Shown piece after piece: positions 23,934-33,313 of a DNA stretch of 64,000 nucleotides. The number at the start of each line of letters is the position of its first letter. The stretch's first letter is position 1. Below the pieces are notes generated by a model. It ran no database searches. It was given only the letters and a program-made list of their open reading frames with translations, and was not told where the DNA came from. The DNA is from JABURQ01 sp029243145 (lineage in GTDB: Bacteria > Planctomycetota > Planctomycetia > Planctomycetales > Planctomycetaceae). The position numbers and the translations under genes are program-made. The stretch spans positions 124,001 to 188,000 of the forward strand of contig CBFHYX010000004.1 of the NCBI GenBank assembly GCA_965660145.1, in the 5' to 3' direction.

Positions 23934-26900
23934 TCATAAACGCTCCTGCGCCCGTTTCTTTTGCCCTGCGGATGCCGCGCTGTCTTCTATGACTCGCTGG
24001 TACAATTTCTCCGCTTCCGCCATTCGTGCCGCCGCTGATAGCGTCTCCGCCTTTGCCAGCAGCATCTCGTACAGCCAATATCCCCGCTGGTTCTCGAAGT
24101 CCACGACTTGGAATGTGTCGAGGGCCTCGTTAAATCGTTTCTGCTTCGTCATAATCGCCGCGAGTCGCTGCACCGAACGGAACTCGTCCGCCCCACCGAT
24201 ACTGGTTTTTCCCGCCAGATTCTCTCGATACAGTGCGACCGCTTTCGACTCGGATTCGAGCAGTTGCTCGTAAACATCCGCCAGCATCGTGCGAGTCATG
24301 AGCTTCTTCCGCGAGTCCGGCTCATAAGTCAGAGCCCGCTGCAGATCGCGTTCCGCCTCCGCGCCCTGCTTCAGAAAGTTGTACGCACGCCCGAGGTCGA
24401 ACGATCCGGCCGCGATCTCCCAGAAGGGCCACGCCTCAATCGGCTCACTCCCAAACTGTCTGGCGATCTCGCTCCACTTTCGCTGCGCGGAGAGTATCTG
24501 CATCCGTGTCGTTTTCTGGACCGCCTCGATTGAGATCTCTGCAGCAAACTTTTCCGCTTGCTCGAAATTATCCAAGCTGGCGGCACACACCGCCGCGAAA
24601 CGTAGTGCGTCGGACGACTGGAACTCGGTCGCCTTCTCGCACTGTGCCAATTGGAGATACGCCTCCAATGCGTCCTTCCACTTGCGTGAACGCATCAAAT
24701 TCTCCGCGGCCTGTCGCTCGATGACATAACCCGTTACCGTCGGATCCGAGTCGAATCGGTGCGAGTTCCCCGCAAAGAAGTGCGCGAACTTCATCGGCAC
24801 GTGGAACTCCCCGCTCCCCGTCGGTGAGAAAGCAGAGAACTCCGCCCCGTTTTCGCGTATCCGCTGCCGACAGACGTTGACGAACCAGGGCAGACTCTGC
24901 GTCGGCTTGCGTCCCACAACCTGATGCAAGGGGTCGTTCGCGTCGTCCGTGATCGGCAAGCGAATCTCGACCGACCAGTAATCGTCGGCGATGTGCGTGG
25001 CGACCTCTGCCCCAGACGACCAGTTGAACCACTGGTTCTTGGGCGCCCCCCGGTCGAGCTCCACCAGAGCCCCCGCAGGATTGATCGCCAACTTGTAGTA
25101 ACTGTGCGAGTTCGTCGCGAGTTCGATTTCCACCGCGTCGCCGTACCACAACGCCTGGTCGCCATCCTTCTGCGAGGTGACGTTCAGAGCCTCGCCCGGT
25201 TTCTCTTCGCAGCGAATCCCAAAATACAGGTCGTTCCCAATCCACTCCGCCATGAAACTCGTCCCAAATGTTGCCTGTCGCCCGGTTTGAAGTTCCCGCA
25301 ATCGTCCCGTCGAAGACGTCGGGATCTTCACCCACGGTCCGTCGTCCAGCTTGCCGTCGACGACGATCTTCCCGCGTCGGTCCGCTCCACTCACCAGCCG
25401 CAAGGTTGGGACTGGACCTCGCTTCTGTGCCAGTTGCCTCGCCTTGTTCCGCAATCCGTTCAGGTAATTGTCGATCAGTTGGATCCTCTGCCCGTAAATC
25501 GAATCTGAGGACGACGCCACTTTTGCAGTTGTGAACAGCTCCAGCGCCCTGCTCGCTTTTGTCTCGTCTTTCTCCATCTCCCGCCAGTTGGTTTCGCAGT
25601 AGGAGAAGAACTCCCCCATCGCGGGAGCTGCGGGGCCGTAGAACTTGGTTACATACTCGTCGAACAGTCTCGAGGCATCCTGATCCGTCCCGCCCCAGTA
25701 CATCCGCGCGGTGAAGTAGATCAGAAAATGGTTGTAGCCGATCGCGTCGTCGCTGAAATCCATCGAGAGCCAGATGTCCTCCCCCCGCGACTGCCCCTTC
25801 GTCTCGTTGATGCTCTCCCCCAAGACAGCCGGCATGTACGCGGGCAGATAAAAGCCCCGAGCCGTGAACGGGTAGTTCTCAAAAATCTCCAAGGGGCTGT
25901 CTGTCTTTTCCTGCCATTCTCGGCGCAACCGCTGCAGGTTCTTCCGATCGGCTGAAGTGGGACGCCGTCCACCCACGATGATCACCTGTACGTTCGGCTC
26001 GAGCTTATCGATGTTCGATGGAGGCTCGGTATAGACGCCGTAGGCACAGTTGGAAATCCGTTTGTCGGGATGCGTCTTGCGGACCTCCTTCGCCACGCGG
26101 TTCACGAAATCCCACACATAGTTGGAAAGCTTCCCCCGCTGTCCCAAGTCGGCAGACTCCTTCCCTGCACATTGATCGCACTGGCAGATCGCGGTGTATC
26201 CGTCGGGAGGCATGATCGAGACCACGTCCATGTCGAAGTGATCGAACTGCACACGCGCGAACTCCACCGCCTCGCGAAACAGTTCTTCGTTCGAGTAGCA
26301 CAGCTGGTTGTTCTTCACGTTCGGATCATTGTGCCGCTTCCCTCCGTACAGTGCGAACCACTCCGGATGATGCGTCAGCGTCGACTCGTTGTCCGTCATC
26401 CCGTGCAAGCCGTGAGCCGCCTGCCGTCCGTAAGGCTGACGCACACCCAGACGGAAGCCCCACATCATCACGTCCCGCCCATAAACGGACGCACGGAAAT
26501 TCAGAATCCGCATCGGAAAGTCCGGCGTCACGGTCTTGTCAATTTCGGGCAGAGAAATCGACGCTCGCTTCGGAACGATCTCGCCGATATCGCCCGGCAT
26601 GTACCACCGCACGCCCAAGTCGCGGAGGAACCCGCAGACCGCGTTGAACGACCCCCGCTCATCGTAGGTCCACACGTTGACATTCCCATCCTCATCGACA
26701 TCCCGCTGGTCCGGCGTCCCGAACAACGCATTCGGCCCCGAATAATGCTTATGCAACTGGCTGTGCATGTATCCCCACTGATGCCCGGTGATCGCGTTCC
26801 ACTCCCTCTGCATGTTCCCGCTGCGAATATCCTGATACCCCCGTGGCCACGGCTCGATCGGTGTGAACTCCGTATCGTCCCCCAGAAACGCCAGCCAATC

Positions 26901-27224
26901 CTCCCCCGAGACCAGCCGGTACGCCCCGTACTTGAGCCCGCACGGCGTCAGTCCCAACTTGTCCGTCGCTTTACTTCTTCCCACGAACAGCGCGACTGCC
27001 TCCCCGCCCGGCTTCTCCCGAATAGGAAGTTCCACCCCAGTGATCTTCTGGAAATACGTTTGCAGCTCCCTCGCCGCGAGTCTCTGTGTCCGTGTTGGCT
27101 CGGCTCCGACAACAATCTCCGCTTTTGGATGCCCGTCATCGATAAGAAATTTCTCTGCCCCTACCGCGGAAAGAGAGAAACACAGAAGAGCCGAAAGGAT
27201 GAGAAAAAAAGGAATGCGAGTCAT
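23934..27224 (-). CDS. Secreted DUF4838 protein with GH67-N-like, CBM9-like and TPR regions
   Basis: A 1096-residue multidomain protein. A signal peptide (about 1-22, ending VGA) leads to an alpha-glucuronidase-N-like region (LAARELQTYFQKITG, about 45-65). The DUF4838 core follows (MWGFRLGVRQPYG; HPEWFALYGGKRHN; SIMPPDGYTAICQCDQC). A CBM9/DOMON-like beta-sandwich (about 620-800: VDGKLDDGPW, SYYKLAINPAG, WSVEIRLPI) and a C-terminal helical region with tetratricopeptide-like repeats complete it. DUF4838 is related to GH67/GH20-like barrels and is thought to act on glycans; the substrate is unknown. The coding sequence is visibly richer in G+C than most neighbours and carries very long antisense open frames, suggesting transfer. 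It lies between repeat arrays B and C. Confidence 0.82.
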   Translation of the reverse strand: MTRIPFFLILSALLCFSLSAVGAEKFLIDDGHPKAEIVVGAEPTRTQRLAARELQTYFQKITGVELPIREKPGGEAVALFVGRSKATDKLGLTPCGLKYGAYRLVSGEDWLAFLGDDTEFTPIEPWPRGYQDIRSGNMQREWNAITGHQWGYMHSQLHKHYSGPNALFGTPDQRDVDEDGNVNVWTYDERGSFNAVCGFLRDLGVRWYMPGDIGEIVPKRASISLPEIDKTVTPDFPMRILNFRASVYGRDVMMWGFRLGVRQPYGRQAAHGLHGMTDNESTLTHHPEWFALYGGKRHNDPNVKNNQLCYSNEELFREAVEFARVQFDHFDMDVVSIMPPDGYTAICQCDQCAGKESADLGQRGKLSNYVWDFVNRVAKEVRKTHPDKRISNCAYGVYTEPPSNIDKLEPNVQVIIVGGRRPTSADRKNLQRLRREWQEKTDSPLEIFENYPFTARGFYLPAYMPAVLGESINETKGQSRGEDIWLSMDFSDDAIGYNHFLIYFTARMYWGGTDQDASRLFDEYVTKFYGPAAPAMGEFFSYCETNWREMEKDETKASRALELFTTAKVASSSDSIYGQRIQLIDNYLNGLRNKARQLAQKRGPVPTLRLVSGADRRGKIVVDGKLDDGPWVKIPTSSTGRLRELQTGRQATFGTSFMAEWIGNDLYFGIRCEEKPGEALNVTSQKDGDQALWYGDAVEIELATNSHSYYKLAINPAGALVELDRGAPKNQWFNWSSGAEVATHIADDYWSVEIRLPITDDANDPLHQVVGRKPTQSLPWFVNVCRQRIRENGAEFSAFSPTGSGEFHVPMKFAHFFAGNSHRFDSDPTVTGYVIERQAAENLMRSRKWKDALEAYLQLAQCEKATEFQSSDALRFAAVCAASLDNFEQAEKFAAEISIEAVQKTTRMQILSAQRKWSEIARQFGSEPIEAWPFWEIAAGSFDLGRAYNFLKQGAEAERDLQRALTYEPDSRKKLMTRTMLADVYEQLLESESKAVALYRENLAGKTSIGGADEFRSVQRLAAIMTKQKRFNEALDTFQVVDFENQRGYWLYEMLLAKAETLSAAARMAEAEKLYQRVIEDSAASAGQKKRAQERL

Positions 27225-27468
27225 GGCAAGGCTTTAAAGAGAGAGTGTGGAGAACGGTCAGTGGACAACCACCGCTGGGAGGGATGAATGAATAGTAAAC
27301 TACAGAGGGGAGAGATTGCCTCAGGATTTAGTTGATTGCAGGCGCGTGTATCGCCGATTTCGCAGATGCGACCAACGAGTGAAAGTCGAGGAATTCCCGA
27401 CACGAGTGGGGATTGATGGTATCCCCGACAGGTCGGCCCCGCAAGATTTTTTACGGATAGGCGACTGC

Positions 27469-27606
27469 ATCCCTCAACCCTTTCGGTGAAGGCCCCCAGC
27501 GCCGGTTGAGGGTTTCCCCGTTCTGTCACAGGGCCGAAAGACCGGTGTCGCGAAGCGAATATCCGTAACTGCGTCCGGGCGATGAAACCGGGTGGAGTTG
27601 GCCGTT
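27469..27606 (+). repeat. 46-bp hairpin repeat array C (three units)
   Basis: Units start at 27469, 27515 and 27561, exactly 46 bases apart. Unit 1 holds the perfect dyad CCCTCAACC / GGTTGAGGG and CGGTGAA in the register of array A unit 2. Unit 2 shares GTTCTGTCAC and GACCGGTG with array B unit 2. Unit 3 (ATCCGTAACTGCGTCCGG, CGATGAAACC) matches array B unit 3. The array lies 245 bases upstream of the DUF4838 gene. Confidence 0.7.
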
Positions 27607-27977
27607 CGAATCGCACAGAAAATACAGCCGTTATGTGAATCCTGGCAGAGAACACGACAATGCCGGACACAATTGTGTCTGAGTATCACCGAATGGAATC
27701 CCACTTCGCCCGAGTTTCGACACTGCAATCCAATCGACCCTCTGGTCAATCACGGATTTGGATGTCTGCTGAGAATTTTGACCTTACGCGATTGATCCAT
27801 CCGGCAAGGCACAATAGCAGCAGTTGCCAGGGTTGGAAGAGGGAATTCATGGATCACCACAAGTTGAATCAGGATGTCTGAACAGCTTCCGGGCGTTTTG
27901 ATGCGAAATCAAGTGGCTGATCGGGAGGAAAGAATGGAGATGTAATCCCACTCTTGAAGAGGAGTTAAGGTTCGGCT

Positions 27978-28021
27978 GAGTTTTTTGACCCTACGGTGTT
28001 CCAGATTTTTTGACATTACGG
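27978..28021 (+). mobile_element. Two tandem terminal repeats of a decayed transposon
   Basis: GAGTTTTTTGACCCTACGG (27978-27996) and GATTTTTTGACATTACGG (28004-28021) are two copies, in the same direction, of the end found at both sides of the element at 44582-45027. No transposase sequence is left. The rest of the 27607-28105 gap shows nothing recognisable. Confidence 0.55.
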
Positions 28022-28105
28022 CGTTTTATTGTCATCACCATTCGGTGTCTGCATATGTTCTTGTTCCACACCACGATTTCAAGCCTTGCAACGTCAGCAT
28101 ACTTG

Positions 28106-29536
28106 TCATGCAATAATCGCCTCGATCGGATGACCGTAATCAAGTTCGAGGCGCTTCTGACCGGGGATTTCCATCTTGTGTGAGTCGAGTCCGAGCTGTT
28201 TCAGCAGAGTGGCGTGTACGTCGGTGACGTAGTGTGGATTCTCGACCGCGTGGTATCCGATCTCGTCGGTTGCTCCATGGGCGATCCCCCTTTTCAGACC
28301 GCCGCCCGCCATCCAGATGCTGAAGCCGTGGGGATGATGGTCGCGTCCGTTGGAACCCTGCGAACCGGGAGTGCGTCCAAATTCCGTGGCAAACACAAGC
28401 AGCGTCTCGTCGAATAACCCGCGCTGTTTCAGGTCTTTGATCAATCCGGCGACGGGGCGGTCGACCTGCATCGCCAACTCGGAGTGCCGGGCTTTCAGGT
28501 TGGAGTGCTGGTCCCAAGCCCCGGCTGCTCCCGAACCGTGCTGGATCTGGATAAAACGGACTCCCCGTTCCACGAACCGCCGAGCGGCCAGCAATTGTTC
28601 CCCGAACGGCCGGGTTTCCTTCTGATCGAAACCGTAGAGATTCTGCGTCTCGGGAGTTTCTTCACTGAAATCGATCACACCCGGTACTGCGGTCTGCATG
28701 CGGAAGGCAAGTTCGTAGGATTTGATCCGGGCTTCGAGTGCTGCATCGTGTGGATAGTCTTCTTTCGTCAGCTTATTGAGGCGATTGATCAAGTCGAAGC
28801 CGAGCCGCTGTTCGTCGCGAGTGATGTCTCCTTCGGGCTTGGCGAAATCGAGCGGATTGCTCTGATCGACCTTCAGCGCCACTGAGTCATATGCCGGACC
28901 GAGGTAGTGTCCGTCCCGCTTGTCGAAGAAACGAGGCCCCATGCTGATGAACTGCGGCAGGTTCTCATTAAGTGTTCCCAATCCCCACGTGATCCAAGCA
29001 CCGATTGTCGGCACGCGTGGATCGAGCATGTGCCGCCCGGAGTGAAATTGCACCTGAGCGCCGTGATTGTCGTCAGTGGTCCACATTGAGCGGATGATCG
29101 AGATGTCATCTACAACCGAACCGATATGCGGGAACCAGTCGCTAATCTCGATGCCGCTGTCACCATGTTTTTTGAACCCAACCTGCAGCGGATAGATTTT
29201 ATTCCGCTGCTGTCCGTTGGCGTCGTTGACGACCACGACGCGGACTTTTTTCAGTTTTTCCGGATCCTGCACGCTCGCGAAGGGTGAATCAGAAATCGAT
29301 ATGCCCGCGTATTGCGTCAGCGCGGGTTTCGGGTCGAATGACTCCATGTGGCTGACCCCGCCGCGCATGAACATCCAGATCACGTTTTTTGCTTTGGGAG
29401 CAAAATGCGGAAGACCGTTGGGGGGGCTCCACTCACTCACAGGTTCTTTACCGAATCCTTCCCGCTGCAACATGGCGTGCAGTGCCAAGGACCCGAATCC
29501 GGAAGCCGATTGATTCAGAAAATGTCGTCGATCCAT
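28106..29536 (-). CDS. DUF1501 family protein
   Basis: A 476-residue protein of the DUF1501 family, whose fold is related to sulfatases and alkaline phosphatases. The N-terminus (RRHFLNQSASGFGSLAL) looks like a twin-arginine export signal. Conserved blocks are VIWMFMRGGVSHMESFDPKP (metal-site region), FATEFGRTPGS and GRDHHPHGFSIWMAGGG. Length is normal. It lies seven bases after a PSCyt1/DUF1549/DUF1553 gene on the same strand, the standard two-gene module of planctomycetes. Its function is not established; hydrolase activity acting outside the cytoplasm with the haem partner is inference. Confidence 0.92.
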   Translation of the reverse strand: MDRRHFLNQSASGFGSLALHAMLQREGFGKEPVSEWSPPNGLPHFAPKAKNVIWMFMRGGVSHMESFDPKPALTQYAGISISDSPFASVQDPEKLKKVRVVVVNDANGQQRNKIYPLQVGFKKHGDSGIEISDWFPHIGSVVDDISIIRSMWTTDDNHGAQVQFHSGRHMLDPRVPTIGAWITWGLGTLNENLPQFISMGPRFFDKRDGHYLGPAYDSVALKVDQSNPLDFAKPEGDITRDEQRLGFDLINRLNKLTKEDYPHDAALEARIKSYELAFRMQTAVPGVIDFSEETPETQNLYGFDQKETRPFGEQLLAARRFVERGVRFIQIQHGSGAAGAWDQHSNLKARHSELAMQVDRPVAGLIKDLKQRGLFDETLLVFATEFGRTPGSQGSNGRDHHPHGFSIWMAGGGLKRGIAHGATDEIGYHAVENPHYVTDVHATLLKQLGLDSHKMEIPGQKRLELDYGHPIEAIIA

Positions 29537-29543
29537 GATTTAT

Positions 29544-32500
29544 TTACCGGATTGTGATGAAATCATTGTGGTTGAACAGGCTATGCACAAGGCGTGCACG
29601 AATACGGATTTTCAACTGTTCGGCGGGGAACTGATCGGATTTCGCGAGGAGTGCCGTCAAGGTTTGACAATATCGGTCGCACTCGGCCAATTCCGCTGCA
29701 CTTGCCTTTCGTCCCAGCAGCAATTCGAATGCGATTGCGGTGAACTGGTTGTGGTCAGCCTCAGAGTTCCGTTCGGAAATCTGCTGAGCGATCTGAGTGG
29801 CTGTGTTCAGTGACAACTCACTGTTCGAGAGTGCCAGCGCCTGCTGCGGGACAATGCTTTCGCTACGGCGGTAACATTGCAGCAGGTCGGCGTCGTCGAA
29901 CATGGTCAGGAATTTGTCCTGATCGTCGCGGGAGTGTCTAAAGTAAATACTGCGGCGGTTGCTCTTGTTGCCGACGTCGAGCGAGGGGCCTCCCATCGTC
30001 AGGTCGAGCCGCCCTGCGAGTTGCAACAGGCAATCGCGAATGACTTGCGATTCCATGCGACGGGTATTCATTCGCCAGTAGAAGTGATTATTGGGATCGC
30101 GCGCGAGCGTCTTGGAATCGGCGTCGAGCGTTGACGAACTCAACTGGTATGTTTCAGAGGTCACGATCAGGCGATGCAGATACTTGAAACTCCAGCCGGA
30201 CTCTATGAATTCCGCGGCGAGGTAATCGAGAAGTTGCCGGTGTTCGGGCGTTTTGGCACGCAGCCCGAAATCGAACACTGATTCGACCAGCGGTTCGCCG
30301 AAATGTCGCATCCAGACATGGTTGACGGCCACGCGGGCAGTCAAGGGGTTGTCGCGGGATGTCATCCACTTCGCGACCGAGAGACGCCGGCCTGTGCTGA
30401 AGGATGAATAGACCGGTGGATAATCGGGCTCCTTGTGAGCCGGTGTTTCCAACGCTTTGAAGGATGTCCGTAGACTTTCGTAGGTGCCTTCGCCCTTCTT
30501 TGCGGCGTCCAGTTTCTGCTGGGCCTGTTTCCGTTTGTTGTCTGCCGCTTTCTGTAGATTGGTATCAGCACCGGCAGCGAGTTTTTCGAGGTCCGCATCG
30601 GCAAACAGTCGTTCTGCCTCCGCGACCGAGGCCTGCTGAGTCAGTTCGTCAACGTTTGCGGTTGATGGATTCAGGTACCGGGCTTCATCTGCAGCAATCG
30701 TTGCCTGCAGAGAATTCCATCGGGATTTCGCCAATATTAGATTCGCCGCGGCCAGCTTGGCTTGTTGTTCGGGATTCTGAGGAGTCGCAGTCCCCTTGTT
30801 GCCAGCAGCAGTCAGTTTCATATCGGTTGGCAAGGTACGAATCCCGATCGAGTCAAATGCCACCGTGGCATCAAATCCGGAAAGGGACAGTGTCCCGTCC
30901 GGATGTCGGTCCGGTAAGTGATACGCCAGGACGAATTCTCCGTCCCACCAGACGTTGACCAGCTGGTCGCGGACGGCAAACTTCAGTTGGTAACTCTTTC
31001 CGACTTCGACATCCTTTCTGACTGCACCTGCGGACGGATACGTGTTCTTCCCATTACGCGTTATGGCCACCTGAATCTTCGAGCCCGCCGCATAGGCGCT
31101 GGAGTACACGAAGTTCTCATACTGACCGCCATCCGATTCGTCGAAGCGAAACGTGACTGACTTGTAAGTGGTTCCACCTGTCGTCGTGTAGCTGCAGGTG
31201 ACCTCAAAATTTTGCGGCATCGGTTGTTTGAACCGGATGACTTCTTTGTCTCGTGTGGGCGTGGTCCGTCGCAGCGTGCCTTTGTGGTATTCCCAGTTGT
31301 CTCCGACGAGTTCCCAGGCATCGGGATTAGGTTTGTCAAAATCATCTGAGAAGTCGAATGATTGTTGTTTGGCGACGACAGGCTCCGGTTTTTTCAACTG
31401 TGCACCGCGCCACTGGGCCAGTTCCTCTTGAGCCTTCAACAGCTTGCTTTCTGCTTGTCTGATTGTATCGCGAGCTGCCTGCAGATGGTCTTGTTGAACG
31501 TGGTCCCTCACGACGGGAGCATACGCTTCGGTGGGAAGAGAAACCGGTCGGACGTCAGGCTGGAAGTCCGCAAACAGCGCCGGTACGCGTGGCTCGATTT
31601 TTGTGACTTTGTCGAGATTCTTGGGATCCCCGCGACGATGTAGATAGGTCGGTACGTCGATATGGTCGTCGAACACGCGCGGCAGACCGTCTTTTTCGAA
31701 ATCGATGGCTCCCGGGACGGGATCGAGACGCACCTGGTGCGGTTCGAAGACCGCACGGAAATTGTAGTAATCGACTTGAGAAATCGGATCGTACTTGTGG
31801 TCGTGGCATTTCGCGCAGTTCAGCGTCAGGCCGAGAAAGGCTTTGCCGGTATGTTCGATCGTGCTGTCGAGCCAGGTTGTCCGGTTGAAGAGATAATAGT
31901 TACGGGCGAGGAAGCCAGTTCCCGCGATTGCATCCGGATCGTTCGGTGCCAGTTCGTCTCCGGCGAGCATTTCCTGGATCATCCTGTCGTAGCTTTTGTC
32001 GGTGTTCAGGGAATTCACGATCCAGTCCCGCCAATGCCAGATGTGCTTCTGGCTGTTCCGCAACTGAGCTCCCAAGCCGTACCAGTCCGAGTAACGCCAG
32101 ATGTCCATCCAGTGTCGACCCCACCGTTCGCCGTATTGCGGACTTGAGAGCAATTCGTCTACGATCAACGGCCAAGGCCGCTCGTCGTGCAACTGTTCGA
32201 GGGTGGGCGCCAGACCGATCAAGTCGAGATACAGCCTACGGATCAGAATCGAACGATCAACCGGTGGTTGCGTTTTCAGTCCCAGTTCCAAACGTTTGGC
32301 CGCCAGAAACGCGTCGACCGGATGGATCGTGTCGTCGTTGCGGAACGATTCCGGCAGTGGCGGTTTCTCGATCTGCTGGAACGCCCAGTGTTCGGTGGGA
32401 GCTTGGGGAATCTCTTCGTCCGGAGCGACCGCCCCTTCTGTGATCCAGCGTTTGATCAGATCGATTTCTTTTGGTTTGAGCGAGGCCCCTTCATCCGCCG

Positions 32501-32816
32501 GAGGCATCCGCGTGAATTCATCACCCGTAATGCGTCCCAGGATCAGACTCTCGTCGGTTTTTGCGGGAACGATCGCCGGTCCGCTGTCTCCACCTTTGAG
32601 CATCAGCGTGCGGGTTTCGAGACGCAATTTGGCTTCCTGCTTGAGCACTCCGTGGCAAGAATAACACTTCGCCTGCAACAAAGGTTTGATCTGCTTGAGA
32701 TAATTGACCGGTTCATCCGCCACCACTGGTTGTGGACACAACCAGCCCGTCAGGCACGCAAGATACAGCAACGGACAAGTGAGGAATCGATTCATCATGA
32801 CGGAGTGAAGTTTCAT
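29544..32816 (-). CDS. PSCyt1-DUF1549-DUF1553 surface protein with inserted LamG-like domain
   Basis: A 1090-residue exported protein. Signal sequence (about 1-34), then a cytochrome-c-like PSCyt1 region with C51-Y-S-C-H55 and the family's LRLETRTLMLKGGDSGPA. DUF1549 follows (about 165-360) with a second haem-like site C334-A-K-C-H338-DHKYDP. A coiled-coil-like stretch then leads into an inserted concanavalin/LamG-like domain (about 485-640: FSDDFDKPNPDAWELVGDNW). A second charged coiled-coil region and DUF1553 (about 790-1060: LSVAKWMTSRDNPLTARVAVNH) complete it. The two CxxCH motifs suggest covalent haem. It is the first gene of a pair with the DUF1501 gene. Several start codons (M1, M7, M8) are possible. 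Confidence 0.92.
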   Translation of the reverse strand: MKLHSVMMNRFLTCPLLYLACLTGWLCPQPVVADEPVNYLKQIKPLLQAKCYSCHGVLKQEAKLRLETRTLMLKGGDSGPAIVPAKTDESLILGRITGDEFTRMPPADEGASLKPKEIDLIKRWITEGAVAPDEEIPQAPTEHWAFQQIEKPPLPESFRNDDTIHPVDAFLAAKRLELGLKTQPPVDRSILIRRLYLDLIGLAPTLEQLHDERPWPLIVDELLSSPQYGERWGRHWMDIWRYSDWYGLGAQLRNSQKHIWHWRDWIVNSLNTDKSYDRMIQEMLAGDELAPNDPDAIAGTGFLARNYYLFNRTTWLDSTIEHTGKAFLGLTLNCAKCHDHKYDPISQVDYYNFRAVFEPHQVRLDPVPGAIDFEKDGLPRVFDDHIDVPTYLHRRGDPKNLDKVTKIEPRVPALFADFQPDVRPVSLPTEAYAPVVRDHVQQDHLQAARDTIRQAESKLLKAQEELAQWRGAQLKKPEPVVAKQQSFDFSDDFDKPNPDAWELVGDNWEYHKGTLRRTTPTRDKEVIRFKQPMPQNFEVTCSYTTTGGTTYKSVTFRFDESDGGQYENFVYSSAYAAGSKIQVAITRNGKNTYPSAGAVRKDVEVGKSYQLKFAVRDQLVNVWWDGEFVLAYHLPDRHPDGTLSLSGFDATVAFDSIGIRTLPTDMKLTAAGNKGTATPQNPEQQAKLAAANLILAKSRWNSLQATIAADEARYLNPSTANVDELTQQASVAEAERLFADADLEKLAAGADTNLQKAADNKRKQAQQKLDAAKKGEGTYESLRTSFKALETPAHKEPDYPPVYSSFSTGRRLSVAKWMTSRDNPLTARVAVNHVWMRHFGEPLVESVFDFGLRAKTPEHRQLLDYLAAEFIESGWSFKYLHRLIVTSETYQLSSSTLDADSKTLARDPNNHFYWRMNTRRMESQVIRDCLLQLAGRLDLTMGGPSLDVGNKSNRRSIYFRHSRDDQDKFLTMFDDADLLQCYRRSESIVPQQALALSNSELSLNTATQIAQQISERNSEADHNQFTAIAFELLLGRKASAAELAECDRYCQTLTALLAKSDQFPAEQLKIRIRARLVHSLFNHNDFITIR

Positions 32817-33313
32817 GGGCGGCGATGCAATGCGGATACGATTCTACCTTAATATCCGTCAATCGATATGTCCAACAATCTTTATTAATAAATCATTGTG
32901 ACGTTTCAGCATTATGCATCCTTGGAGTCCGGCAAGTTGATCAGCAGTCGGGCTCCCGCATCTGCGACTTGCTCCAACCTTGAGAATCGAAAGGCATAAA
33001 GAGCTGGAAGGCTTAGACTTGCCCAGAAAAGATATACTTCGCACCGACCAGCCGAAACGAAGAAGACTCTGGATGAGTGAAAATCCAGTATCCAAGTCAT
33101 ATGGTCGTCATGGCGTGGATATGCATAATGATCCGAGAAGCGACTGAAATCGCAAGGATAATGTTATCTTCCTTCGCCACAATAGGTAAGATAAAACAAC
33201 ATCAATCTCACCTGAGCGATTCCAGAATCCATCGGAGAACTAGAGGAGTAAAGCTGGGGTCTCTTTTCATGCAGTGTAATTGACCGGTCTTTTCATGAAA
33301 GAAAGACGTTTCC
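32817..33313. other. Intergenic region without a recognised gene
   Basis: About 500 bases, AT-rich, between two divergent genes, so it should hold promoters for both. Near the right end the similar strings TCTTTTCATGCAG and TCTTTTCATGAAAG occur about 20 bases apart. No open frame here resembles a known protein. Confidence 0.4.

Noticed and set aside
24568..25335. A 255-codon minus-strand open frame inside the DUF4838 gene
   Set aside because: It is an out-of-frame shadow of the DUF4838 coding sequence with Arg/Gly-rich low-complexity composition.
26070..27287. A 405-codon open frame on the plus strand
   Set aside because: It lies entirely antisense to the well-supported DUF4838 gene, has an Arg/His/Pro-rich composition and no recognisable domain; it follows from the high GC3 of the real gene.
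21724..27606. The 46-bp arrays as CRISPR arrays
   Set aside because: There are only three units per array, the period is 46 bases with no conserved repeat separated by unrelated spacers, similarity runs through the whole unit, and no cas gene is present.
21724..27606. The hairpin arrays as integron attC sites
   Set aside because: No GTTRRRY or matching R-box pair and no integron-type integrase are seen; the nearby integrase is of the phage type and truncated.
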